In this document: positions 27,594 through 39,231 of the stretch, in pieces
Position numbering within the stretch: position 1 is the stretch's first letter
Layout of the letters: every line of letters starts with the position of its first letter
Assembly (NCBI RefSeq): GCF_027923385.1
Contig: NZ_BSEC01000002.1
Location: 62,001-126,000 of the forward strand
Direction of reading: 5' to 3'
Length of the DNA stretch: 64,000 nucleotides
From: Methylocystis echinoides
Lineage (GTDB): Bacteria > Pseudomonadota > Alphaproteobacteria > Rhizobiales > Beijerinckiaceae
Made by a program: the position numbers and the translations under genes
Notes under the pieces: model-generated
Told to the model about the DNA's origin: nothing
What the model saw: the letters and a program-made list of their open reading frames with translations, nothing else
Databases searched by the model: none

Positions 27594-28595
27594 ATGACCA
27601 AGATCGTGGCGTTTGAGGTCCAGCCCCATGAGGCCGACGATTTAAAGTCCCTTGAGAAGGAGAATGAGCTTGTCTTGATCAGCGAACCGCTGCGGCGCGA
27701 GAATGTCGAAGGGTTTGTAGACGCCGAAATCATATGCCCTTTCGTCTACTCCCAACTTGACGCGGGGGTGTTGAGTAAGCTTCCCAAGCTGAGGTTGGTT
27801 GCCACCAGATCGACAGGTTACGACCACATCGATGTCCAATACTGCCGGGCACAGGGCATTCCAATCTGCAACGTGCCGACCTACGGAGAGAACACGGTCG
27901 CCGAACACGTCTTTGCTTTGCTTCTAGCAATTAGTCATCGCTTGCGAGAAGCGGTTGATCGTGCGCGTAACGGAGATTTCTCCCCGGCTGGACTTGAGGG
28001 GTTCGACCTAGCTGGAAAAACCTTAGGCGTCCTCGGCGTTGGAAACATTGGACGGCATGTCGTTCGGATCGCCCGTGGATTTGAAATGAGCGTGATTGCT
28101 TTCGATCCTGTACCGAGTCCGGAGCTCGCTGAGGAGATGAGGTTCAGCTATCGCCCATTTGACGATGTGTTGAGCCAAGCGGACATATTGACGCTGCATG
28201 CGCCAGCCACATTTGAAACGAATAACATGCTCTCCGACGCTGAATTTTCTCGAATGAAAAAGGGTGTGGTGCTGATCAACACGGCTCGCGGAAGCCTAAT
28301 CGATCCAAGGGCGCTGATAGGGGCGCTGCGCAACGGAAAAGTCGCTGCGGCCGGTCTTGATGTGATGGCCGACGAACCCATGATCCGCGAGGAGGCGGAA
28401 CTGATATGTTCTTTTTACTGTGGGCGACGTGACCTTCGCAACCTGGTCGCCGATCACGTCCTGCTAAAGATGTCCAACGTTATCGTCACACCGCACAGCG
28501 CGTTCAATACAAGAGAGGCGGTCAGTCGCATTTCTAAGACGACGGTGAAAAATATTGAAGCTTTCCTTGAGGGTAGGCCTCAAAATCTGGTTTGA
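27594..28595 (+). CDS. D-lactate dehydrogenase-type 2-hydroxyacid dehydrogenase
   Basis: The 333-residue enzyme has the D-2-hydroxyacid dehydrogenase layout: catalytic-domain N terminus TKIVAFEVQPHEA, the RSTGYDHIDV loop, the NAD-binding GVLGVGNIGRHV motif, NTARGSLIDP with the catalytic Arg, the DEP region that holds the acid residue, and VTPHSAFNTREAV with the catalytic His. The extra loop around ICSFYCGRRDLRNLV before the His is typical of the D-lactate dehydrogenase subgroup. ATG 27594 fits the family N terminus; GTG 27579 would add five residues. It would reduce pyruvate to D-lactate with NADH. It stands alone on the plus strand. Confidence 0.9.
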   Translation: MTKIVAFEVQPHEADDLKSLEKENELVLISEPLRRENVEGFVDAEIICPFVYSQLDAGVLSKLPKLRLVATRSTGYDHIDVQYCRAQGIPICNVPTYGENTVAEHVFALLLAISHRLREAVDRARNGDFSPAGLEGFDLAGKTLGVLGVGNIGRHVVRIARGFEMSVIAFDPVPSPELAEEMRFSYRPFDDVLSQADILTLHAPATFETNNMLSDAEFSRMKKGVVLINTARGSLIDPRALIGALRNGKVAAAGLDVMADEPMIREEAELICSFYCGRRDLRNLVADHVLLKMSNVIVTPHSAFNTREAVSRISKTTVKNIEAFLEGRPQNLV

Positions 28596-28805
28596 TTTGA
28601 CGATAGACGGCACGTTTGTGACCTTTCCTGAGTCTGTCGTAAAGGAGTCGAGCCGGAAGTCTATGGGGGTTTCGTATAGCTGAGACGGAGACGGCAACGG
28701 GTCGAGGCTTTGCTGCTCCCATCGCGGTCGGCAAAGTGTTAGAGTATGGACTGTTTTTTCCGTGACGGAATGAAGACAGGGAGAGAGGCTCCCGAGTTCT
28801 CCGTT

Positions 28806-29422
28806 ATGGAGAGGACCATGATCCAATCAGATATTATTAATAGCGCCCCCGGTTTGACCGACGCCTACAAGGTGGATGTGAGCCGCGGCGGGCGCATCGG
28901 CCGCATTTCATCGGAATGGTTTTCAAGGCCCGCTGACGAGCGATACCTCTCCCTCTCGAAACTGTTCGCCGCCGTGCGCGCGCGGACGGAGCGCAGCCGC
29001 ACGAGGACGATCGAGAGCGCCGCAATCCGAGTGGAGGCTGACCACGGCAACGCTGAACGGCTTTCGCTTGCGCTGCCGGGTTCCGAGGGTACGGTCGCGA
29101 GACCCATTGGAGCTTTAGCCAACTCGCGAGCCTTGTCGGCGCGCCGGCGGCTCTTCGGCAGCTCCCGGCCCCGCTTGCCGAAATCAATCTACAGTATGGC
29201 TTGTCCTCGCACCGCGCCGAGCAGGTGAAGACGCTCGAGGTCGAAAACGGCCGGGTCGAGCTGCGCGCGGTGACGGGCCCCGACTATGGCAGGATATATG
29301 ACCATGATCTCGTTTCCGCCGTGCAGCGCATCGCGGGCGATGGCGTAGGCGAGGTGGAGGTCGAGAAGAGAGGCTCTCGGTCGCCCGTCGCGGAGTTGAA
29401 GGCCATGACGAAGTCTGTTTAG
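28806..29422 (+). pseudogene. DUF932 family protein, frameshifted and truncated
   Basis: The first frame reads DAYKVDVSRGGRIGRISSEW, RYLSLSKLFAAVRAR and LALPGSEGTVAR, the N terminus of plasmid/phage-type DUF932 proteins. Near 29095-29102 the frame changes, and the next frame carries THWSFSQLASLVGAPAALRQ, NLQYGLSSHRAEQVKTLE, RAVTGPDYGRIYDHDLVSAV. The family's longer C-terminal half is missing: after GDGVGE the sequence is unrelated and stops at 29422. At least one frameshift and a 3' deletion are therefore present. DUF932 genes are common in accessory regions, and their function is uncertain. Confidence 0.75.
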
Positions 29423-29916
29423 AAAATCCAGTTGAGCGCTTCCCGCGATATCCCGTTCAGCAAGCTCGTTCTGTCCCAGTCGAATGTCGGCGGAAGAGGC
29501 GGGAGTCTGGATTGAAGAGCTTGCGGAAGACATTCCCCGTGAGATTTCGGGCTTGGTCTTGTCGTCGCTGCTCGTGTTTTAGCGAACGCCGCCGTGGTTG
29601 ATCGTTATTTTTGGTGGCGCGACGGTTCTAGGCCCTTGGCATGAGGCTTGCCGATAAGTCGTTCATCTCGTCGTCGCGGGCTTGCTAGAGCAATTCGGCG
29701 AAAGTCACGGCCAGGATTGGTTCCGTGACGACGTCCCTGAACACCGCCCGAGTCTCGCAGACGGGCGCTCCCGACCATTCTAGCCTCCCCGCAAGAAGCG
29801 CCGGGTGGCTCAGCCGGAGGAAACGCGGGCGGAGATCACATACGTCGCTGTCTGGTTTCGAACTCTTCACAAAAAACGGGGGGCTGTCGACCATGCCGTC
29901 GCCGCGAAGCCGACGC
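29423..29916. other. Gap without a convincing gene
   Basis: About 490 bases between the DUF932 remnant and the small membrane gene. Short open frames exist on both strands but none has a ribosome site plus a plausible protein; a 32-codon frame from about 29485 starting SAEEAGVWIEELAEDIP may be a gene remnant. Confidence 0.35.
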
Positions 29917-30129
29917 TTAACGGCGCTCGACCACGCTCTTCGGCAATTCGACTCCGCAACGCCCGGCCTGGCATGCCGGACAAACGCCACGCCAGCCGTA
30001 GTAGTAAATGCCGAGCCCTGCGAAGAGCGTCGCCCACCCAAGCGGCGTCTCGCCGATGTAGAAATTGGCGAACAGCATCACCGCGAAACCCGCGGTCAGG
30101 AAGGTGTAGCTTTTCGCTTTCTCGGACAT
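29917..30129 (-). CDS. Small two-helix membrane protein with C-terminal Cys motif
   Basis: A 70-residue frame starts at ATG 30129 with AGGGGA about 7 bases upstream. It has two hydrophobic helices (YTFLTAGFAVMLFANFY and TPLGWATLFAGLGIYYYGW) and ends with CPACQAGRCGVELPKSV, a short Cys cluster that could bind a metal. Composition and ribosome site argue for a real gene. No named family is recognised. It lies just outside the left border of the IS cluster. Confidence 0.6.
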   Translation of the reverse strand: MSEKAKSYTFLTAGFAVMLFANFYIGETPLGWATLFAGLGIYYYGWRGVCPACQAGRCGVELPKSVVERR

Positions 30130-30312
30130 GGCGACATTCCCCTGTTGGCCTATTATGGGAAGCCTGAGACGAATTCACAAGCCAGCGACATCGTCGACCC
30201 AAAGAGTGGCGTCGGATTTAACTAATATCCCCGCGCTGAGGCAGACTCACGCAGGGGATTTCTCGAATAGGGCGGCTTCTGATTCGAACTGGCGAACGGA
30301 AGGGAATTCGCC

Positions 30313-30697
30313 ATGGCGGCTGCGATCGGATTGCGGGAAGGCTTTGATGCAAAGGTTCTTCAGGCTCTGGCCAAGCGCACGAAAGACGGGCCACAGCCGC
30401 GCCGGCTCTTGGCTCTGGCGGCGATTTACGACGGCGCAACGCGCAGCGAGGCTGCCAAGATCGGCGGGGTGACGCTCTAGATCATTCGCGACTGGGTTCT
30501 GCGCTTCAATGCGTTTGGCCCGGACGGTCTTGTGGATCGCAAGGCGCGGGGGCAGCCGTCGCGCCTCAACGCCGATCAGCGCGCCGCGCTGGCGCGCATC
30601 GTCGAAGAGGGCCCAACACCCGTGATCCACGGCGTCGTGCGCTGGCGCATCGTCGACCTCTGCCAGTGGTTCGAGACGTTTCGCTTATCCGTGGCTT
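30313..30697 (+). pseudogene. IS630-type transposase, N-terminal remnant with internal stop
   Basis: From ATG 30313 the frame encodes the helix-turn-helix region (RRLLALAAIYDGATRSEAAKIGG) and the winged segment (IRDWVLRFNAFGPDGLVDRK, then VIHGVVRWRIVDLCQWF). It is broken by an in-frame TAG at 30478-30480, and the homology ends near FRLSV, where the sequence switches to the reverse-oriented integrase-type gene. Catalytic residues are absent. The matching C terminus appears at 36931-37097. Confidence 0.8.
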
Positions 30698-30868
30698 GGT
30701 CATTCTTGCGATAAGGGCGGCACCGCGTGAAGACGATCGCGGCCTGCTCGCAATACTTCTTCAAAGTCTCATTCATGAACACGGTGTCGTTATCCGTGTC
30801 CAAGCCTAAAAGTGCGAAGGGGAGCTGCTTGCGTAGTTCGGTGAGCACCGCGCTTAACAGATTCTGTC

Positions 30869-30874
30869 CCCGCA
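30869..30874 (+). repeat. Left target-site duplication of IS21 copy A
   Basis: CCCGCA directly precedes the element start TGGTGATTCCGA and is repeated at 33523-33528. Confidence 0.75.
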
Positions 30875-31068
30875 TGGTGATTCCGATTGATGGCGCCCCC
30901 CTAAAACGAGATGAAGGCGCCCCCGATAACGGAATGATGGCGCCCCCCAATTACGAGATGATCCCGCCCCCCTGTAACGGAATGATCCCGCCCGGGTGAT
31001 TTCGTGCAGTGGCGGGCTCCGCTGTTGGCCTGATCAGGTCGCTTCTTTGGCAATCCAAAGGGGTGATT

Positions 31069-32616
31069 ATGCCAGCGGAGCGGATTACGATGCGCCAGGC
31101 GCGCGAGATTATTCGACTGAAGTCCTCGTTGATTTCGGCGCACGAGATTTCCCGGCGTCTCGGCATGCCGCGGTCGACGGTGCGGGAGGCGCTCAAGCGC
31201 GCGGAGAGCGCCGGGCTCTCCTGGCCGTTGCCCGAGGGAATGAACGACGATGCGCTCGAGGGGGCGCTTTACGCCAACCGGCGCAGCAAGCGCGGTCATC
31301 GGCGCGTTGAAGAGCCGGATTGGGCTGGCGTGCATCGCGAGTTGAAGCGCAAGCACGTCACCTTGATGATTTTGTGGGACGAATACATCGCCGCAAATCC
31401 GGGCGGCTACAGCTACTCGCGGTTCTGCGAGCTGTATCGCGCCTTCGAAAAGACCCTGTCGGTGACCATGCGGCAGACGCACGTCGCCGGCGAGCGGCTG
31501 TTCGTCGATTACGCCGGCGACGGCGTCCCGGTCGTCGTCGACAGGCTCACCGGCGAAGTGCGCATGGCGCAAATCTTCGTTGCGGTTCTGGGCGCGTCGA
31601 GCCTCACTTTTGCGAAGGCGAGCTGGACGCAGTCGCTGCCCGACTGGATCGACGCCCATGTGAGCGCGCTTTCCGCGATCGGCGGCGCGCCGCAGCTCAT
31701 CGTGCCGGACAACGCGAAGACGGCGATCGTCAAAGCCTGCTTCTACGACCCGCAGGTCAATCGCACCTACGCCGACATGGCGATGCATTACGGGACGGCG
31801 CTTTTGCCGGCGCGACCCAGAAAGCCGCGCGACAAGGCGAAGGTCGAATCCGCAGTGCTGATCGTCGAACGCTGGCTACTCGGCAGACTGCGCCGCCGGA
31901 CCTTTTACAGCCTGTCGGAGGTCAACGCGGCGATCGGCGAGATGCTGAAAAATCTCAACGAGGAGCGGCCCCTCCGCCGGCTCGGCGCCACCCGCCGCCA
32001 ATTGTTCGAAGAGATCGACCGCTCGGCGCTGAAGCCTCTGCCAATCGAGCCCTATGAATATAGCGAATGGCGTCTGCGCCGCGTCGGCGTCGATTATCAC
32101 GTCGAGATCGACGCGCACTATTACTCCGTGCCCTATCGCTTCGCCCGGGCGGAGGTCGAGGCGCGGCTGACCGTCCGCGGCGTCGAGATTTTTTGCAAAG
32201 GCGAGCGCATCGCCGTCCATTTGCGGATCAGCGGCAACCGCAAGCACACGACCATTCCCGAGCACATGCCCTCCAGCCATCGACGCTATGCGGGCTGGAC
32301 GATCGAGCGCATTCGCGAGGACGCCCGAAAGATCGGCCCGGCGACAGCCGCGCTCTGCGAGCAGATTTTGGAGGCGAGGCCCCATCCCGAGCAGGGCTAT
32401 CGCGCCTGTCTCGGCGTCGTCCGTCTTGCCGGCTCGTATGGGATCGAGCGCGTCGAGGCCGCGGCCGAACGCGCCATCGCGATCGGCGCCAAGACCTATG
32501 GCTCGATCAAATCCATCCTCGACAACAAGCTCGATCGGAAGCCCGCGCCAAAGCGCGCCGCGGACGCGGCTCCGATCCTCCATCAAAACATCCGTGGCCC
32601 GCGCTATTATCATTAG
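31069..32616 (+). CDS. istA: IS21 family transposase IstA (copy A)
   Basis: The 515-residue protein has an N-terminal helix-turn-helix (MRQAREIIRLKSSLISAHEIS, then RRLGMPRSTVREALKRA) and an rve-type DDE core: RLFVDYAGDGVPV, LIVPDNAKTAIV and a late Glu in RDKAKVESAVLIVERWL. A C-terminal beta-barrel region follows. The start is ATG 31069 because AAGGGG lies 6 bases upstream; a longer in-frame start at 31009 is within the end repeats. IstA cuts and joins the element ends with IstB as regulator. Confidence 0.92.
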   Translation: MPAERITMRQAREIIRLKSSLISAHEISRRLGMPRSTVREALKRAESAGLSWPLPEGMNDDALEGALYANRRSKRGHRRVEEPDWAGVHRELKRKHVTLMILWDEYIAANPGGYSYSRFCELYRAFEKTLSVTMRQTHVAGERLFVDYAGDGVPVVVDRLTGEVRMAQIFVAVLGASSLTFAKASWTQSLPDWIDAHVSALSAIGGAPQLIVPDNAKTAIVKACFYDPQVNRTYADMAMHYGTALLPARPRKPRDKAKVESAVLIVERWLLGRLRRRTFYSLSEVNAAIGEMLKNLNEERPLRRLGATRRQLFEEIDRSALKPLPIEPYEYSEWRLRRVGVDYHVEIDAHYYSVPYRFARAEVEARLTVRGVEIFCKGERIAVHLRISGNRKHTTIPEHMPSSHRRYAGWTIERIREDARKIGPATAALCEQILEARPHPEQGYRACLGVVRLAGSYGIERVEAAAERAIAIGAKTYGSIKSILDNKLDRKPAPKRAADAAPILHQNIRGPRYYH

Positions 32617-32627
32617 GAGACGCCGAC

Positions 32628-33374
32628 TTGCTCAAACATCCGACGCTCGACCAGCTCCACGCCCTCGGCCTTTACGGAATGGCCAAAGCCTTCGCCGAAC
32701 TCGCCGAGGCGCCTGAAGCGAATGGACTCGACCGCAACGACTGGCTCGCCCTGCTGCTCGATCGGGAAGCCTCGCTTCGGCGCGACAAACGGCTGACGGC
32801 GCGGCTCCGCGCCGCCAGGCTCCGCCAGCAGGCCAGCGTCGAAGACGTCGACTATCGCGCCGCGCGCGGGCTCGACCGAGCTCTGTTCCAAAAGCTCGCC
32901 GAAGGCCAGTGGATCGACGCCCACGACAATTTGGCCCTGGTCGGCCCGAGCGGCACCGGGAAAAGTTGGCTCGCCTGCGCGATTGGCCAGAAGGCCTGCC
33001 GCGACAATCGCTCCGTCGTCTATCATCGCTGGCCGAAGCTCTGCGAGGAACTGGCCCTCGCGCGCGGCGATGGGCGCCATCCGCGCTTGCTCAAATCCCT
33101 TGGTCGCGCCGATCTCTTGATCCTCGACGACTTCGGCCTCGAGCCGCTCGACGCCGGCGCCCGCCATGATCTCCTGGAAATCCTCGAAGAACGCTACGGG
33201 CGTCGATCGACGATTGTCACCTCCCAGCTTCCCGTGACAGCCTGGCACGACGTCATTGGAGACCCAACTTACGCCGACGCCGTTCTGGACCGCCTCGTTC
33301 ACAACGCGCATCGCATCGAACTCGCAGGCGAAAGCTTACGCCGCGCGCGCGGCAAACAGGCCAAATCGGCTTGA
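32628..33374 (+). CDS. istB: IS21 helper ATPase IstB (copy A)
   Basis: The 248-residue AAA+ ATPase starts at TTG 32628 with GGAG about 8 bases upstream. It has an N-terminal helical part (LDQLHALGLYGMAKAFAEL), Walker A LVGPSGTGKSWLACAIG, Walker B LLILDDFGLEPL and sensor-1 IVTSQLPVTAWHDVIGD, and the typical C-terminal LDRLVHNAHRIEL. IstB chooses target DNA and activates IstA. Length fits the family (about 250). A longer open frame from 32067 overlaps istA and is not the protein. Confidence 0.92.
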   Translation: MLKHPTLDQLHALGLYGMAKAFAELAEAPEANGLDRNDWLALLLDREASLRRDKRLTARLRAARLRQQASVEDVDYRAARGLDRALFQKLAEGQWIDAHDNLALVGPSGTGKSWLACAIGQKACRDNRSVVYHRWPKLCEELALARGDGRHPRLLKSLGRADLLILDDFGLEPLDAGARHDLLEILEERYGRRSTIVTSQLPVTAWHDVIGDPTYADAVLDRLVHNAHRIELAGESLRRARGKQAKSA

Positions 33375-33522
33375 CCCAAAACCAGAACAAGTGAGACAAA
33401 TCTCGTAGGTCAACGAACGCGTCGCCCGGGCGGGATCATTCCGTTACAGGGGGGCGCCATTATCCCGGAATCCCCGGGCGGCATTATCCCGTTACAGACG
33501 GGCGCCTTCGTCGGAATCCGCA

Positions 33523-33528
33523 CCCGCA
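33523..33528 (+). repeat. Right target-site duplication of IS21 copy A
   Basis: CCCGCA follows the element end TCGGAATCCGCA. Removing the element and one copy restores the interrupted transposase frame. Confidence 0.75.
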
Positions 33529-34340
33529 CGAGGAGCGGCGCGCATTCCGTCCACCCGGTCGCGATGTCCGTGAGGACGAGCGTCTGGATGAAACTGCCAC
33601 GCGTCGAAGGACCACTATGAGCGACAAGGTCAGCCTCCACGAAACCTGGCGCCGGATCATCCCAATCCGCTGATGTCCGCACGGGTATGCTGCGTCGTAG
33701 GGCGCTTGCTGCAGGGCGACGTCGCTGGCGTCCGCTTTGCTCACGGATTGGTCGTAGCGCACGGTCAATCGTCGCCGCGCTCATCGACAGCAATTTGGCG
33801 CGAATCTCGGGCGCCAGATCAATGTGGCCGTGCCGTTCCATCGAGTCGAGCAAGATCGGCAGGAGAGCCTTCAGGCGCTTACCGCACACCCGATCCCTGG
33901 CTTCCCAAAGCAGCACAACGCATTTCGCTCAGCCTCTTCGTAAACCCGCTGACGAACGCGCCGGGACAACGCCTGCCCGTTTCCGGGCAGCAACCGCATT
34001 GCATGCTTCCGATGAAAGCCGGTAAGGCCGACAAACTCGTCGAGAATGCGGCTCCTCTCGATGCGGGTTGCTCCGTTATAGCGTTGCGCCAAAGCTGACG
34101 TCAGTTCCTTACGCGTTGCCATGCTTAATCGCCTCACCATCGCCCCCGCGCTCCTCCGCTTCCGGGGAGCAAATTACGTGAGGCAACGGCTCAGCATTCA
34201 GTGCGGCGCGGCGATCAGGATGAGAATCCAGCGTCAATCACGATGAGAACGCCGATGGGGGTGGTCCTGAGGGAGGGCGGAGCCCGACCTTAGGACCACC
34301 CCCATCGGCGGGCGCGCTTCACGCGCCGTCTGGCGGTTGA

Positions 34341-36733
<2,393 letters not shown>

Positions 36734-36930
36734 CGCGCGCCGCCCATCCTGATTGTCGCTCCGCGTCAATTACCGCTTGCCAAGCAGCGCGCCAGCGACA
36801 ATCATTCAAAAATCCGGCTGCCGCTTCTCATCCAGATTGACGCGCCGTTCTCATCCTGATTGTCGCCCCATAATTCAGGAACATTTCTGGCGAGGCAATG
36901 CGCTTCTCACTCAGATTGTCGCGCCATACC

Positions 36931-37097
36931 GAACTAAACCAAGCTGAAAACGTCTGGCGGTTCTTGCGCTCTCCAACCGCGTGTTCAAATCCTACGACGA
37001 CATCGTCGCTCACTGCTGCGGCGCCTGGAACAAGCTCATCGAGCAACCCTGGCGCATCATGTCCATCGGCCTACGCGATTGGGCCCATGGGGTCTGA
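36931..37097 (+). pseudogene. IS630-type transposase, C-terminal remnant
   Basis: The sequence begins with ELNQAENVWRFL, the third catalytic Glu region of IS630 transposases, shifts frame near 36975, and continues NRVFKSYDDIVAHCCGAWNK, LIEQPWRIMSIG and LRDWAHGV to a TGA at 37095-37097. It faces the same way as the N-terminal remnant at 30313 and is followed by the right end repeat, so both pieces probably come from one element. Confidence 0.75.
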
Positions 37098-37295
37098 TCA
37101 GCGCGGATTGGTATAATTGGGGCTCGCGCGGCGTCTCAGAGGCAGCTTCCCCCAAGGTGAGCGGTAGCGTAATGCTCCTCGCGCAGGACACTGCAAATGC
37201 AGTTGCGTCAAGGGGCGCGGTGACGCCATTTGAATAATGCCGCGGCAAATGTAGCGCGAGGAGGACCGCGTGAGTTCGTTGATCCCTCGACCGCT

Positions 37296-37877
37296 CTAAC
37301 GAGCCATGGATTCTTCGACCTGCATCGGCTCCACTCCCAACAGCTCCCACATTCCGATGCCTAGTCGTCTCGCAATCTCGATGACAATGAGAAGCGACGG
37401 GTTAGAGTCTCCCCGCAACATCAAATACAACTGCGGCAGGGAGACGCTGATAATTTTGGCGAATTGTTCCTTATCCAATCCGCTTTCAACGTACTTTCTC
37501 TTCAGCACCATCGAAAGGTTTTTCGTCATCTGCTTTGCGGACAAATTGCGACGATGTCCGAGTTGGCAGTCCTCCAAGAGCTCGTAAAGAGGCGTTTTCA
37601 GCTTGGCGGAAATCCTTGCAAGCATCTCGATTGAGGGGTTCGCAGCTCGGCTGCGCACGTAACGAAATTGAGAGCCGGACATGCCGATAGACTCGGCAAA
37701 TTCGGGCTTATTCATTCCGCTCTTTTCCAGATGCGCAATCAGGTTCTTCGCTAACCGCTCCAGGTGCGGAGAGGCGAGCCGATCCTCCAGTGAACTCACC
37801 ATCAGTCGATGATGTTCACCCGTCGGCTTCGTCGTCTTTCGACCTCGAGCCCCGCCTGCCACCCGCCTGTTATTCAT
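37296..37877 (-). CDS. Regulator with two XRE-type helix-turn-helix domains
   Basis: The 193-residue protein has two Cro/C1-like domains. The first (residues about 40-100) includes LAKNLIAHLEKSGMNKPEFA and ESIGMSGSQFRYVRSRAANP. The second (about 115-185) includes LKRKYVESGLDKEQFAKIIS and VSLPQLYLMLRGDSNPS, LLIVIEIARRLGIGMWELLG. No effector domain is seen, so it may bind DNA as a pseudo-dimer. Neither candidate start (ATG 37877 or 37802) has a strong ribosome site; the longer form is given. It lies outside the right border of the IS nest. Confidence 0.8.
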   Translation of the reverse strand: MNNRRVAGGARGRKTTKPTGEHHRLMVSSLEDRLASPHLERLAKNLIAHLEKSGMNKPEFAESIGMSGSQFRYVRSRAANPSIEMLARISAKLKTPLYELLEDCQLGHRRNLSAKQMTKNLSMVLKRKYVESGLDKEQFAKIISVSLPQLYLMLRGDSNPSLLIVIEIARRLGIGMWELLGVEPMQVEESMAR

Positions 37878-38029
37878 GTGATCGTGTAACGTTAGATGAC
37901 GGCCGCTTGTCTATTAGCATCGGAGATTCCCGTGGGGGCGCCAAGCGGAAAATCAACGCGATCGCCAATTTTTTAGAAAATGCTTGCCAGAAAATTAACA
38001 ATCCCCGCGGCGCCTACGGCGCGCGGTAA

Positions 38030-38056
38030 CCGGTCACATACGCATTCGCCGGTCAC
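38030..38056 (+). repeat. Direct repeat CCGGTCAC, possible operator
   Basis: CCGGTCAC occurs at 38030-38037 and again at 38049-38056, 19 bases apart, in the upstream region of the double-XRE gene. About two helical turns separate the copies, which would suit a regulator binding one DNA face. Functional role is unproven. Confidence 0.35.
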
Positions 38057-38132
38057 CCTGCGAAAAGCCTCTCGTCTCCCGAGGCGTTCGCATGCAAATG
38101 CCAAAGCCTGAGCCACTGCTTTTCAGCCTTCG

Positions 38133-38654
38133 TTATAAAAAAATGTCGGTTGTTCGCAACTCGCCGTCGACCCCAATCGACTTTTCCCAAATTTGGACCC
38201 CGATTTCGGAGTCGTCCTCGAAGACATCGGCAAGGTAAAAGATCATCGGGCCGGGCCAGCTCTTGCGGGTTCGACATTTCGCGATCGTGAAAATTGCCTG
38301 TTCCGTCTCATAGAGCCCTCCGCACGGCTGGTCGGGATCCATGTCTTCGACGCCCTGCAAGTAGGCGTTCGCAAGCAACTTTGACCAATGGTGACGAACG
38401 ATCAGCGAGCCATCCTCCGAGGGCGATAAGTGACGCAGGGGGATGGATCCCGTCAAGTCGCCCCCGAGATTGAACAGAGAAAAATCACAAACGACGAGGG
38501 TCTCGTTATGCCTTAAGCTTGGCGCCGCTGAGGAAAGAGACGCTTTCTTCCTGACGAGGCGGTGGACCTGAGGAAAATGGATTTTGAGCGGTTCGCACCA
38601 TACCTCTCCCCGCCGAGCCGCGCGAATGGGGAACTTAAACACCTGAACGTTCAT
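38133..38654 (-). CDS. Hypothetical protein
   Basis: A 173-residue frame begins at ATG 38654 (NVQVFKFPIRAARRGEVW) with AGGGG about 10 bases upstream. It contains ETLVVCDFSLFNLGGDLT, VRHHWSKLLANAYLQGVEDM and FTIAKCRTRKSWPGPMIFYL, then an acidic VFEDDSEIGVQIWEKS tail. Composition is that of a soluble mixed alpha/beta protein, without signal or membrane segments. No family is recognised. An in-frame extension to 38810 lacks a ribosome site. Neighbours are plasmid-type genes. Confidence 0.6.
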   Translation of the reverse strand: MNVQVFKFPIRAARRGEVWCEPLKIHFPQVHRLVRKKASLSSAAPSLRHNETLVVCDFSLFNLGGDLTGSIPLRHLSPSEDGSLIVRHHWSKLLANAYLQGVEDMDPDQPCGGLYETEQAIFTIAKCRTRKSWPGPMIFYLADVFEDDSEIGVQIWEKSIGVDGELRTTDIFL

Positions 38655-39231
38655 AAACTGCAACCCCTGACTTAAGGGAAAACGAGCGGTTTCTTCAGAC
38701 TGCCTAAGGCCAAGTTGCGGCCATTCCACGGCGGGGGACAGGCAGAAAAGATGCCAAAATATTATAATGCGGATAAATGGCGCCCTCCTTTGGGCAGAAT
38801 GCCGACGCAAAGCGCTGTGGAAAGAATTTCATGCAGGTGTAAGCGTTGTCGGCTTTGACCGCTCGCGATAATACGAGCAAAAACGGCGCTGCGCCGGCTG
38901 ATAGCCTCACAAATTGGCCGGCTGAAACCGATTGTCTTCAGCCCCTTCGGGTCGGGGGCTAGTCGAGGTGCAACCGAAGCTGCGGCCCGCGCTTACGCCG
39001 TTGGAGCAACGATCTCCGTCTCATGGCTTCGGTGTTCGCTCTCGCCACTTCGCCGGCGGCGCGTGAAGCGAAAAACGGTCTTTTTGTTGCCGCTGTAAAT
39101 CGACAGCGGTGCGCAATTTCCAATTTGTAGCAAAATATAATAAAATGGGAATCCGGGAAAGCCAAGTCCCAACCAGAGAGTCGTAGCAGAGGGGTGGCTT
39201 TCCATAGGCAAAAAACAGGAGAGAAAAACTC
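38655..39231. other. Intergenic region upstream of ssb
   Basis: About 580 bases without a convincing gene; short minus-strand frames overlap one another and lack ribosome sites. It holds a stem (AGCCCC at 38940-38945 with GGGGCT at 38955-38960), an inverted repeat at 39090-39109 and an AT-rich promoter-like segment. Confidence 0.4.
39090..39141 (+). promoter_or_regulatory. Inverted repeat and -10-like box before ssb
   Basis: CCGCTGT (39090-39096) and ACAGCGG (39103-39109) form a perfect 7-base dyad with a 6-base spacer. A TATAAT hexamer follows at 39136-39141, about 90 bases before the ssb start. No good -35 hexamer is seen at the right distance, so the dyad may be an activator or repressor site. 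This is a visual call only. Confidence 0.35.

Larger units (their letters stand above)
30875..33522 (+). mobile_element. IS21-family element, copy A, complete
   Basis: The 2648-base element carries istA and istB. Its ends begin TG and end CA and pair as imperfect inverted repeats (TGGTGATTCCGA against TGCGGATTCCGA). Inside each end lie several copies of a roughly 22-base motif of the form GGCGCCCCC plus TAACGGAATGAT, the multiple terminal repeats that bind the IS21 transposase. A six-base duplication flanks it. Confidence 0.88.
30698..34122 (-). pseudogene. Integrase-type (rve/DDE) transposase, split by IS21 and frameshifted
   Basis: The gene starts at ATG 34122 with TRKELTSALAQRYNGATRIE and GLTGFHRKHAMRLL, shifts frame near 33912 (ALCCFGK against VVLLWEARDRV), and continues through KRLKALLPILLDSMERHGHI, SADWDDPAPGFVEADLVAHSG and FIQTLVLTDIATGWTECAPLLVR. 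At that point IS21 (30875-33522) intervenes. On the far side the frame resumes exactly as GQNLLSAVLTELRKQLPF, then LLGLDTDNDTVFMNETL and CRPYRKNDQA, and is cut off before the expected WVEQKNG with the catalytic Glu. It belongs to the DDE integrase-core group often annotated as ISNCY or integrase catalytic domain protein. Confidence 0.8.

Noticed and set aside
32067..32627. Long upstream extension of the istB frame
   Set aside because: Overlaps istA completely and is Arg-rich; TTG 32628 with GGAG gives the family length.
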